DNA of 22,957 nt, from NCBI GenBank assembly GCA_964517355.1, contig CAZFCK010000054.1:1-22957 (forward strand). The letters run 5' to 3'. Source of the stretch: CAZFCK01 sp964517355. Lineage in GTDB: Bacteria > Desulfobacterota > Desulfovibrionia > Desulfovibrionales > Desulfovibrionaceae. A program made the translations under genes and the position numbers. Below the pieces are notes generated by a model. The model did not search any database. It was not told the origin of the DNA and worked only from the letters and a program-made list of their open reading frames with translations. This document shows, in pieces, positions 13,819 to 21,265 of the stretch (positions are counted from its first letter, which is position 1; every line of letters starts with the position of its first letter).

Positions 13819-14274
13819 GTGAGTTACGATCTGCCGATGCAGGCCATGGACCTGGCGCCGCAACGCCCCCCGCTGTTGCTGGTGACGCGGCTTCTTGAGC
13901 GCGACGGGGAGAGCGGCGTTGTCGAGGCCGTTGTGGAGGAAGACAGCGTTGCGTTGGAAAACGAAACCCTCATGCCCGAGGCCTTGTTCGAACTCATGGC
14001 CCAGGCCTATGCGCTGGTGGCCAGGCACGGCCAGTGTTGCAGCCAGGGCGATGTGGAGGCCGGTCAGGGCATGCTGGTGGGGCTGCGGCATGCCTTGGTG
14101 CTGGCTTTGCCCCGCAAAGGGGACGTGTTGCAGGTGGATGTGGAGGCAGGGGGGCACTTCGGCGATTTCGTTATGATACAGGGCCTGGTGACGCGCCTCG
14201 GCGAGGTGCTGGCTCAGGCCGAACTGAAGCTTTATCTTGCGGACGGCCCGCCGCCACCGCTGCCGCGCGCCTGA
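13819..14274 (+). CDS. FabZ/FabA-like hotdog dehydratase with catalytic His replaced by Gln
   Basis: The 151-residue protein fits a single hotdog fold. The N-terminal APQRPPLLLVTRLLE segment aligns with the LPHRPPFLLVDRVLE-type start of FabZ, and MPEALFELMAQAYALV with the central helix, where Glu58 occupies the catalytic acid position. In active FabZ the other catalytic residue is the His of the first segment; here it is Gln15. The protein may therefore be inactive, structural, or use another residue. If it works, it would dehydrate 3-hydroxyacyl-ACP. The GTG start is supported by AAAGGAGG. It lies 111 bp after the ligase, beyond a weak terminator, and 30 bp before the LolA-like gene. No second dehydratase is in the window, so dehydration may depend on this protein or on the housekeeping FabZ. 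Confidence 0.85.
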   Translation: MSYDLPMQAMDLAPQRPPLLLVTRLLERDGESGVVEAVVEEDSVALENETLMPEALFELMAQAYALVARHGQCCSQGDVEAGQGMLVGLRHALVLALPRKGDVLQVDVEAGGHFGDFVMIQGLVTRLGEVLAQAELKLYLADGPPPPLPRA

Positions 14275-14304
14275 CGCGCATCGCAATAATTCCGGAGGGT
14301 ATCC

Positions 14305-14931
14305 ATGATTCGCGTATTGCTGTTGTTGGTGAGCCTCGCTTTGTGCTGGAGCGTGTCGCCGTGTCTCGCGGAGGACGAAGCCCAGGTCCTGCGGCGGATT
14401 CAGGAAGCGGCCGCCGAGGTGCGAACCATTCAGGCCGATTTTCAGCAGGTCAAGCATCTGGCCGTGTTCCAGACCGATATGCTGACGAAGGGGCGCATGT
14501 TGTTGGAGAAGCCGGACAAGCTGCGTTGGGAGTATCTGGAACCGAGCGCTTCGGGGTTCATGGTCAATGGGGCGGACGCCATCCGCTGGAACGAGCTGGT
14601 GAGGGAGCCCGAGCGCTTTTCCATAGACGACGACATGGCCGCGAAGATCGTGGCCGAGCAGCTTCTGGCCTGGGCCAGCGTGGATTTGGAACGCTTGCGC
14701 GGGAATTTCAGCATAACCGTGGAACAAGCCGAGCCGCCGGTATTGCAGCTCTTGCCGCGCAGCGAGCAGTTGCGGGAATTTTTGGAGCATATTCAGATCA
14801 GTTTCGCCACGGACGCCCGAGTGGTGCGCCAGGTGGTGATACAAGAAAAAGACGGCGACGATACCAAACTTTATTTCGAGAACGTGCGGATCAACGAGCC
14901 GCTGCCGGAAAACGTGTTCACCATCCAGTGA
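14305..14931 (+). CDS. LolA-like periplasmic outer-membrane lipid/lipoprotein carrier
   Basis: A 208-residue protein with a Sec signal peptide (MIRVLLLLVSLALCWSV, probable cut after CLA at residue 22) and the LolA-type half-barrel pattern: IQADFQQVKHLAVFQTDMLTKGRMLLEKPDKLRWEY-like strands around residues 36-75, then VVIQEKDGD and IRINEPLPENVF-like closing strands. LolA carries lipoproteins across the periplasm. Cluster-borne paralogues in aryl-polyene and flexirubin loci are thought to carry the lipid product (family knowledge). GGAGGG before the ATG supports the start. It is the last gene of the plus-strand locus; an inverted repeat and a GC-rich hairpin follow. It is unlikely to be the housekeeping lolA, given its neighbours (inference). 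Confidence 0.9.
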   Translation: MIRVLLLLVSLALCWSVSPCLAEDEAQVLRRIQEAAAEVRTIQADFQQVKHLAVFQTDMLTKGRMLLEKPDKLRWEYLEPSASGFMVNGADAIRWNELVREPERFSIDDDMAAKIVAEQLLAWASVDLERLRGNFSITVEQAEPPVLQLLPRSEQLREFLEHIQISFATDARVVRQVVIQEKDGDDTKLYFENVRINEPLPENVFTIQ

Positions 14932-14955
14932 TGCCGGTTTCCATTGCAGCCGATT

Positions 14956-15006
14956 TATACCATTTCCCATTTCTAAATTTTCATTACATAAATGGGAAAC
15001 GGTATA
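14956..15006. repeat. 17-bp near-perfect inverted repeat between convergent genes
   Basis: TATACCATTTCCCATTT faces AAATGGGAAACGGTATA around a 17-nt AT-rich loop (16 of 17 positions pair). It is much more AT-rich than its surroundings and has no T run after either arm. It could be a small mobile-element remnant or a bidirectional transcription barrier between the LolA-like gene and the sensor kinase. Confidence 0.7.
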
Positions 15007-15090
15007 AGGCGTGTATCATAATGTATTGTATTTGTTGAAATAACAAGTATTGAGAAGTCTTTTTTACGGCGTCCGGGGGCCTCCCCTGGT

Positions 15091-15121
15091 CGTCGTGCGG
15101 GCGCGAAAGCCCGCGACGTTT
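15091..15121 (+). terminator. GC-rich hairpin, possible terminator between convergent genes
   Basis: CGTCG and GCGGGC pair with GCCCGC and GACG (a bulge of one or two bases), followed by TTT on the plus strand. It lies 22 bp past the 3' end of the convergent sensor-kinase gene and could serve both directions. The T run is short. Confidence 0.4.
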
Positions 15122-15139
15122 ATGCGCGGGTTGAGCGGT

Positions 15140-17689
15140 TCACTCCGCCCCATGCCGCATGTTGTGGTGCAGCAATTGGGCGAGGTGCAGCAGATTGTTT
15201 TCCAGATCGGTCATCAGGGCGGACAGGTTTTCATGATCCTGTCCGCGGGCGGCCTTTTCCAGATTCCCGGCCATGGCTTGGCTGCGCAGGCCGCCGATGA
15301 CTCCGGCGGCGCCTTTGAGGTCGTGGGCCACCTGCGCCAAGAGCGGCAGATTGCGACTGTTCAGAGCGGTATGCAATTGTTGCAGCTTGTTGGGCAAGTC
15401 TTCCAGAAAAACCGCGTAAACGTCATGCAGCACGTCGTCGCCGCCGTCCGTGCCCGGCATGGGCGAACGCTGCGCAAGTACCGGGGGCAGCGCGGCGCCT
15501 TCCCCGAGGCCGTATGAATCACCGGGGGCGCACGGGAAACAGCTTTGCTGCAACAATGTCACGAGGCTGGAAAAGTTTACGGGCTTGCTCACAAAGCCGT
15601 TCATGCCGATATTTTTGCATGCGTCGAGATAGCCGTCCAGGGCGTGGGCGGTCATGGCGATGACGGGGAGGGTGGCGGCCCGGGAACCCGCTTCGCCTCC
15701 GCGTATGCGCCGGGTCGTTTCCAGGCCGTCCATTCCAGGCATTTCCAGATCCATGAGCACCGCGTCGAATTGCTTTTGTGCGAGGGTCTTCAATGCCTGT
15801 TCGCCGCTGCGCACGCAATGGGGGACGTGTCCCAGATGTTGCAGCGAAAGTGTGGCGACACGAGCGTTCACGGGGTTGTCCTCCACCACGAGGATGCGTA
15901 GCGGAGGCGCGTCCTTGGCGGCATGCGGCGCGTCGGGCTGTTGTTGCGCGAGGGCCCCGGGTTTCAAGGGGAGCAGGAAGAACACGGTGCAGCCGTGGCC
16001 GGGCGTGCTTTCCAGCCAGATGCGCCCCCCCATGAGTTCCACCAGGAGCTTGCAAATGGAAAGCCCGAGTCCAGAGCCGCCGAAGCGTCTGCTCAAAGAA
16101 CGGTCGCTCTGAAAAAATTTATTGAAAACATGCTGTTGTTGCTCATACGGGATGCCAATGCCTTGGTCCTCCACGCTGAAGAGCACCCAATGGGCGTGCT
16201 CCCCGTTTTTCAACCCCGCAGGCGCTGGCGCGACCCGGCAGCGCACTGTGCCGTTATTGGAGAACTTGACGGCGTTGCCCAGCAGGTTGAACAGGATCTG
16301 GCGCAGTCTGTTGGCGTCGCCCCTGACATGGACGGGCAGGTCCGGGTGCGTTTCAAGGAATAGGGAGAGCCCTTTGCCCGCGGCCTGGGGCTGCATGGTG
16401 CGGAGGATGCCCCGCACGTTGTCGTGCAGATCGAAGTCCAGATCTTCGAGTTCCAGCTTTTGGGCCTCGATCTTGGAAAAGTCGAGAATGTCGTTGAGCA
16501 GCAGGAGCAGTTGGAGCGATGCGCCGTGGATGGTCTCAAGACATTCCTTTGTTTCCGGAAGACTTTTCCGGGATTGCGCCAGTTCGGACATGCCGATGAT
16601 GGCGTTCAGCGGCGTGCGGATTTCGTGGCTCATGGTGGCCAGAAATTCGCTTTTGGCCTTATCGGCGTCTTCGGCCTCTTCCTTGGCGCGCACAAGCGCG
16701 ACTTCCAGCTGGCGCATGTCGCTCACGTCCACGTGAAACGAGGCCACGGCGGCCGGTGTCCCGTTGCTCTTGAGAATGGGAGTGGTGAAGATTTTGCAGC
16801 TTTTCCCGGTAAGCCGGCATTCCTGGCCGCTTGAATAGCGGCAGCAAGGGGCGTTGCTCTTGAGCGCGGCCGGAATGGAACATTCGGGGCAGGGAGTGGA
16901 GCGCCCCTTGAGCAGCACATGACACTTTTGCCCCTGGATGTGCGTCTTGTCCTGGACCTTGTAGTCGTTGAGCAGCGCGTCGCTCATTTCCAGGATTTCA
17001 AAATCCGTGTTCACGATGTTCACGCCCACGGGGATCACGTCGAAAATGGCGCGCAGCCAGTCGTGGGCCTGTTGGAGCGCTTCCTCCGAGGCGGTGAGCC
17101 GCTCGAGTTTTTCCTCCAGGTGCTGGTTCACCTTGCGCAACAGGTGATACAGGGCGAAGCTTTCCAGGCTGTTGGCGCTGCTCTGCATGACAATGGAAAA
17201 GAGCAGCCGCAGGCTGTCCGGCACGTCGTTGACGTTGCCGCGCAACAGCCCCATATATACGCCCCTGATGCGCGATGTGGTGGCCAGGGAATGCACCACC
17301 AGCTGCTGCCCGCCGTGGCTCGATGTGGAGAAATAGGGCTTGTTGTGCTCCAGAGACCAGGCCAGGATTCTGTTTTCGACCAGAAGCTCAAGTTCTTCCT
17401 GAAAGCGTTGGGCAAGGTGCGGGGGCTGGCAATAAGCGAGTTCAAGATCCGCGTTTTCTTCGTTGAAAAGGAAAATGGACTGCCCGGTGCAGGGTAACAA
17501 GCGCTGCGCGCGGACACAGGTTTCCCGGAGAATTTCCTTGTTGGTGCCCATGCGGCTCATGCCGGTTTCAAAATTGCCGATGGAGGCGGCGAGCATGAGC
17601 GCGTCCGTGGTGTGGCGGTTCACCTCTTCAAGATACGCGATGCGCGCCTCAAGGCGCTCAATGCGCCGGCTGTCACTTTGCCTGGTCAT
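15140..17689 (-). CDS. Hybrid sensor histidine kinase (GAF-like, PAS, HisKA, HATPase, REC, Hpt)
   Basis: The 849-residue protein has no signal peptide or membrane segment, so it is probably a cytoplasmic sensor. In order: a coiled coil (about 1-28), a GAF-like region (about 40-180), a second coiled coil (185-210), a PAS domain (about 208-330) with seven Cys including CPEC, a HisKA box (FLATMSHEIRTPLN, His355), HATPase boxes (NLLGNAVKFS, DQGIGIP, GGSGLGLS), a receiver domain (acidic pocket at VVEDN, phosphate acceptor Asp647 in LMDLEMPG, Lys702) and an Hpt domain (AHDLKGAA, His789). It therefore holds a full phosphorelay except the output regulator. The ATG at 17689 lies inside the HDOD gene (17-bp overlap); the frame is open further upstream, but that part runs within HDOD coding sequence. 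No good ribosome site is visible. Confidence 0.93.
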   Translation of the reverse strand: MTRQSDSRRIERLEARIAYLEEVNRHTTDALMLAASIGNFETGMSRMGTNKEILRETCVRAQRLLPCTGQSIFLFNEENADLELAYCQPPHLAQRFQEELELLVENRILAWSLEHNKPYFSTSSHGGQQLVVHSLATTSRIRGVYMGLLRGNVNDVPDSLRLLFSIVMQSSANSLESFALYHLLRKVNQHLEEKLERLTASEEALQQAHDWLRAIFDVIPVGVNIVNTDFEILEMSDALLNDYKVQDKTHIQGQKCHVLLKGRSTPCPECSIPAALKSNAPCCRYSSGQECRLTGKSCKIFTTPILKSNGTPAAVASFHVDVSDMRQLEVALVRAKEEAEDADKAKSEFLATMSHEIRTPLNAIIGMSELAQSRKSLPETKECLETIHGASLQLLLLLNDILDFSKIEAQKLELEDLDFDLHDNVRGILRTMQPQAAGKGLSLFLETHPDLPVHVRGDANRLRQILFNLLGNAVKFSNNGTVRCRVAPAPAGLKNGEHAHWVLFSVEDQGIGIPYEQQQHVFNKFFQSDRSLSRRFGGSGLGLSICKLLVELMGGRIWLESTPGHGCTVFFLLPLKPGALAQQQPDAPHAAKDAPPLRILVVEDNPVNARVATLSLQHLGHVPHCVRSGEQALKTLAQKQFDAVLMDLEMPGMDGLETTRRIRGGEAGSRAATLPVIAMTAHALDGYLDACKNIGMNGFVSKPVNFSSLVTLLQQSCFPCAPGDSYGLGEGAALPPVLAQRSPMPGTDGGDDVLHDVYAVFLEDLPNKLQQLHTALNSRNLPLLAQVAHDLKGAAGVIGGLRSQAMAGNLEKAARGQDHENLSALMTDLENNLLHLAQLLHHNMRHGAE

Positions 17690-18923
17690 GATCGTTGAAA
17701 AAGATGCGCAATATTTCGCGCAGTTGATGGTTTGCCTGGGGAACAAGCGCAGGGATGGCGTTTTTGTTCGCGTCCAACGCTTCCCAGGCCGCGGCGTCCA
17801 GAGGCGGCACCAGGTCCAGGGGGCCGCCTGTTTCTTGCTGCAGGGCATGAGCTATGATGTCCGCCAGATGCACCAGGCAGCATTCGGTCTGCAAGCCGTG
17901 GGCGCCGGGGGCGTGATGTCCGTGGACGCTCATGGCGAGCGCTTCGGGAATGCGCCATTTTTCGAGCAGAAGGCCGCCGAGGCGGGCGTGGTCGTATCCC
18001 AGAAGGCGTTCCTCCACGCAATGGGCGGGCGCCGTTTCCGGGCCGGATCGGCGCAATACCTCGCCGTAACGCTCCGGAAGGTGCCTGAGCAGCGCGAGCC
18101 TGCCCACGTCGTGCAGCATTCCCGCCAGAAAGCAGCGCTCCTCGCAAGGCAGGCGCAGGTGGCCGGCGAGCAATTGCGACCACACGGCGCAATGCAGACT
18201 GTGCCTCCAGAAAAGGCGCATGTTCAGGAACTGGGGCGGAATGTCCTTGAACATGTGGATGAGCGAAACCCCCAGAGTCAGGTTCGCGATCTGGCTTGAC
18301 CCCACCATGGCCACGGCCCTGGTGAGTGTGTCCACTTTTGATTCACGTCTGTAAAAGGAACTGTTGGCCAATTTGAGCAGCTTGGCGGCAAGCCCCACGT
18401 CTTTACTGATGATATCGGCCACAAAGGCCGCGGAACTGCGGGGGTTGTTCACGGCTTCCAGAATGCGGCGGCAGATGTCCGGCAGCGTGGCCAGGTCCCC
18501 GACCCGGGCGATGAGCGTCTGCGGGCTGGGAGGCGCTTCGTTTGCGGGGGGCGTTAGCGGCCAGGCGCAGGGGAAAGCAACGGCGCTGGCCGAACGCGCC
18601 GCCTGGATCACGGCCTGGCGCTCCAGCTCGCGCATCACCGGGCTGGAATCGCGCGCCAGGGCGAAACGCTTATCCATGAGGCGCCGCGCGCGCAACACCG
18701 CTTCCGGGGCGGTTTTTTCCAGTTTTTGTAAAGCCAGCGCCTCCACGTCTTCGGCGTCCACGTTCCTGACATCCGCTTCAAGGACTCCCCAGATTTTGCA
18801 GATGGTCAGATGTCTGGGTTCGAGGGACGTGTCGGCATGAAGCAGAAGACGCCCCTGCGGCGATGTGACGGCCTGAGCCAGGACCATGCCGGGTTTGAGG
18901 TCCGTTATGCTGATTATCGTCAT
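17673..18923 (-). CDS. HDOD domain signalling protein
   Basis: A 416-residue cytoplasmic protein. Its first 60 residues (ISITDLKPGMVLAQAV, then GRLLLHADTSLEPRHL) resemble the N-terminal module often found before HDOD or HD-GYP domains. The HDOD domain covers about residues 137-340: LPDICRRILEAVNNP, DVGLAAKLLKLANSSFY, and the metal-site-like His241/His244 and MLHD (His271-Asp272). HDOD proteins relay signals in motility, biofilm or cyclic-nucleotide circuits; enzymatic activity is usually not shown. The ATG at 18923 is preferred to one 34 codons earlier because the conserved module begins here and GGAG lies about 12 nt upstream. It overlaps the hybrid kinase by 17 bp, so the two are probably made together and may act in one pathway. 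Confidence 0.88.
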   Translation of the reverse strand: MTIISITDLKPGMVLAQAVTSPQGRLLLHADTSLEPRHLTICKIWGVLEADVRNVDAEDVEALALQKLEKTAPEAVLRARRLMDKRFALARDSSPVMRELERQAVIQAARSASAVAFPCAWPLTPPANEAPPSPQTLIARVGDLATLPDICRRILEAVNNPRSSAAFVADIISKDVGLAAKLLKLANSSFYRRESKVDTLTRAVAMVGSSQIANLTLGVSLIHMFKDIPPQFLNMRLFWRHSLHCAVWSQLLAGHLRLPCEERCFLAGMLHDVGRLALLRHLPERYGEVLRRSGPETAPAHCVEERLLGYDHARLGGLLLEKWRIPEALAMSVHGHHAPGAHGLQTECCLVHLADIIAHALQQETGGPLDLVPPLDAAAWEALDANKNAIPALVPQANHQLREILRIFFNDHDQAK

Positions 18924-19078
18924 AGCTCTGCGGTCTCCACTAAAGGATTGCCGGGCGCGACGGCCGCCGTTGTCAGGCCAGGAATGCTGGAATGGCTCCG
19001 GTTGGTCAAGAGTGCAGGGCCGCACAGCCGCGCGGCGCCCGGGCAGTGCCGGACGCCGCGATGCGTATGAAGAAAAGA

Positions 19079-20503
19079 CTATTGCAGCAGGGCCTGGGCG
19101 AAATCCTTTCCATTGAAGGGACGCAGATCCTCCATTTTTTCGCCAAGACCGATGAACGTTATGGGCAGCTTGAATTGCAGGACCACGGCCACCACGACGC
19201 CGCCTTTGGCCGTTCCGTCGAGCTTGGTCAGGATGATCTCATCCACGCCCACGCTTTCGGAAAAAAGTTTGGTCTGGGAAAGGGCGTTTTGCCCGGTGGT
19301 GGCGTCCAGGACCAGGATGCTGCGGTGGGGCGCTCCGGGATGCTTTTTCCCCAGCACGGCCTTGATCTTGTGCAGCTCCTCCATGAGATTGATCTTGGTA
19401 TGCAGGCGGCCCGCCGTATCCACGATGAGCAGGTCGTACCCTTCTTTCACGGCCTTATCCATGGCCTCGTAGGCCACGGCCGCGGGGTCGGCGTTCTGTC
19501 CCTTGGCGTGAAAGCCCGCGCCCACGCGCTTGGCCCAGATGCCCAGCTGCTCCACGGCGGCTGCGCGGAAGGTGTCGCCCGCGGCGATGAGCACCTTACG
19601 GCCGCGCATTTTTTCCCGGTGCGCGAGTTTGGCGATGGTCGTGGTTTTGCCCACGCCGTTTACGCCGATAATGAGGACGACTTCGGGCGGGTTCACCGCG
19701 GCTATGCGGCGGTCGGTCTTGAAGATGTCCTCCACTTCTTCGCGCAGGATCTCCTTGAAGCCCGAGGGTTCGGTGACGCCGGCCTTGCGCGCGCGTTCGC
19801 GAAGGTTCTCCGTGAGTTTGCGCGTGACTTCGAATCCCACGTCCGCCGTGATGAGGATTTCCTCGAGTTCTTCCCAAAAGGCTTCGTCCAGCGTGGCGTG
19901 GCTGCTCACAAGGGAATCAATGCGCTTGGTGATGGTGTCTTTGGTTTTGGCCAACCCTTCGGAGAGTTTGAGCATGAGCCGGCTGCGCTCGTCCTCTTCG
20001 TCCTCCAGATCCAGGGCCAGGGCCATGCGGTACTGCAACTCGGAGCGGAATTCCTCCACGCGCTCGTAGCCCATGTCGTCGAGCCAGATCCTGAACGTTT
20101 CGATGAACCGCTCGGCTTCGTCGCGGGGCGCTTCCAAGGCCTTGAAGAGAAAAGAAAGGCGTTCCCACAACTCCGGCCCGGCGAATTCCTGCCCCGTGAG
20201 CACGATCTCCAGCCAGACGGAAAGCCGGGGTTCGGCCTGGCGCAGGGCCAGGGTCAGCTCGTTGCTCCAGGGTTCCTGGACGGTTTCCGCTGGGGGCGCG
20301 GCGGGCGCGGAAGGCGCGGATGGACGTTCGGCGGGTTCACCGGAGGGGACAAGGGACGGTTCCGGCTCCTGAATCTCGGCGGCGGGGGGCGTTGCCGCGG
20401 TTTCAGGCTGCGGTTGGGGGGCCGGCGCTTCCTGCCGCTCGACCTCGCGCGGGGGCTGTTCTTCTTTTTTCCATATTTTCTTTATCTTGCTGAAAAAGCC
20501 CAT
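19079..20503 (-). CDS. ftsY: Signal recognition particle receptor FtsY
   Basis: FtsY is the SRP-receptor GTPase that docks ribosome-SRP complexes at the inner membrane. The 474-residue protein starts with a basic amphipathic stretch (MGFFSKIKKIWKKEE), followed by an acidic, Pro/Ala-rich linker and an extra helical part to about residue 165. The NG domain follows: the N-domain helices around 175-240, G1 loop GVNGVGKT (280-287), DTAGR (362-366), TKLDGTAKGG (426-435) and the C-terminal GEKMEDLRPF. All GTPase motifs are intact. AAAGGAG 5 nt before the ATG at 20503 decides this start over upstream in-frame ones. It lies 100 bp after metW and 155 bp before the HDOD gene on the same strand. Confidence 0.97.
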   Translation of the reverse strand: MGFFSKIKKIWKKEEQPPREVERQEAPAPQPQPETAATPPAAEIQEPEPSLVPSGEPAERPSAPSAPAAPPAETVQEPWSNELTLALRQAEPRLSVWLEIVLTGQEFAGPELWERLSFLFKALEAPRDEAERFIETFRIWLDDMGYERVEEFRSELQYRMALALDLEDEEDERSRLMLKLSEGLAKTKDTITKRIDSLVSSHATLDEAFWEELEEILITADVGFEVTRKLTENLRERARKAGVTEPSGFKEILREEVEDIFKTDRRIAAVNPPEVVLIIGVNGVGKTTTIAKLAHREKMRGRKVLIAAGDTFRAAAVEQLGIWAKRVGAGFHAKGQNADPAAVAYEAMDKAVKEGYDLLIVDTAGRLHTKINLMEELHKIKAVLGKKHPGAPHRSILVLDATTGQNALSQTKLFSESVGVDEIILTKLDGTAKGGVVVAVVLQFKLPITFIGLGEKMEDLRPFNGKDFAQALLQ

Positions 20504-20508
20504 ACGGT

Positions 20509-20515
20509 CTCCTTT
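20509..20515 (-). promoter_or_regulatory. Ribosome binding site of ftsY
   Basis: AAAGGAG on the minus strand stands 5 nt before the ATG at 20503 and rules out the longer in-frame start at 20560. Confidence 0.8.
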
Positions 20516-20603
20516 GGGGGATGTGCGAAACGCGCCGCCCATGACGGGGCCAGGCGGCACAACGTAAAATCAGCGTGATTCATTGCGCAGATGCGCATGG
20601 AGG

Positions 20604-21263
20604 TCAAGTGCGGCGGCGGCACAGGGAGCGGGGTTGCTGCTGCGCCCCCGGTTTTGCGCCCAGCAGGAAGATGCCGTATGTGGCGCGAAAGTTGGGCAGA
20701 AATTTGACCACATGCCCGGTGGTGTCGTGGTAGTAGGTATCGATGGCCGCCTGCTTGCGGATGCTGAAGCCCATCTCTTTGCAGAACCTGTTGAAATCCT
20801 TCATGGTGATGACGCGGATGTTGGGCGTGTCGTGCCATTCGAAGGGCAGCTCGCGGGACACGGGCGCGCGGCCCGTGAGCAGCAACTGCATGCGGATGCG
20901 CCAATGGCTGAAGTTGGGAAAGCTGACGATGCCCGAGCGCCCCACGCGCAACATCTCGCGGATCAACAGCGCGGGTTCGTAGACTTGTTGCAGGGTTTGG
21001 CTCAGGACCACGTAATCGAAGCTCTGGTCCGGGTAGTCGCAGATTTCCAGATTTATGTCGCCCTGCACCACGGAAACGCCCTGGGCGATGCCCTGGAGCA
21101 CCTTGTCCTCGTCCAGCTCGATGCCTGTGCAGTGGGCGTTTTGGTGTTCGGCCAGGAACCGCAGGAGGTCGCCGCGTCCGCAGCCGAGATCGAGCACGCG
21201 GGAGCAGGGCTTGATCCAGTGGGCGATCACTTGCAGGTCGAAACGCATGGTGGAGATGGTCAT
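20604..21263 (-). CDS. metW: Methionine biosynthesis protein MetW (SAM-dependent methyltransferase fold)
   Basis: The 219-residue protein has the SAM-binding loop VLDLGCGRGDLL (23-34), the acidic GIELDEDKV strand end, and the MetW pattern through VVLSQTLQQVYEP, FPNFSHWRIR and ELPFEWHDTPNIR. In other bacteria MetW works with MetX in homoserine acylation for methionine synthesis; its own methyltransferase activity is unproven. The gene starts 2 nt after the metX stop, with GAGGA just before the ATG, and is surely co-transcribed with it. A second ATG five codons later is possible. The last 20 residues (KPGAQQQPRSLCRRRT end) are basic and probably disordered. Confidence 0.95.
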   Translation of the reverse strand: MTISTMRFDLQVIAHWIKPCSRVLDLGCGRGDLLRFLAEHQNAHCTGIELDEDKVLQGIAQGVSVVQGDINLEICDYPDQSFDYVVLSQTLQQVYEPALLIREMLRVGRSGIVSFPNFSHWRIRMQLLLTGRAPVSRELPFEWHDTPNIRVITMKDFNRFCKEMGFSIRKQAAIDTYYHDTTGHVVKFLPNFRATYGIFLLGAKPGAQQQPRSLCRRRT

Positions 21264-21265
21264 GG

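Noticed and set aside
18992..20578. A 528-codon plus-strand frame opposite ftsY
   Set aside because: It is long but antisense to a complete FtsY with all GTPase motifs; its product is Gly/Phe/His-rich without domains.
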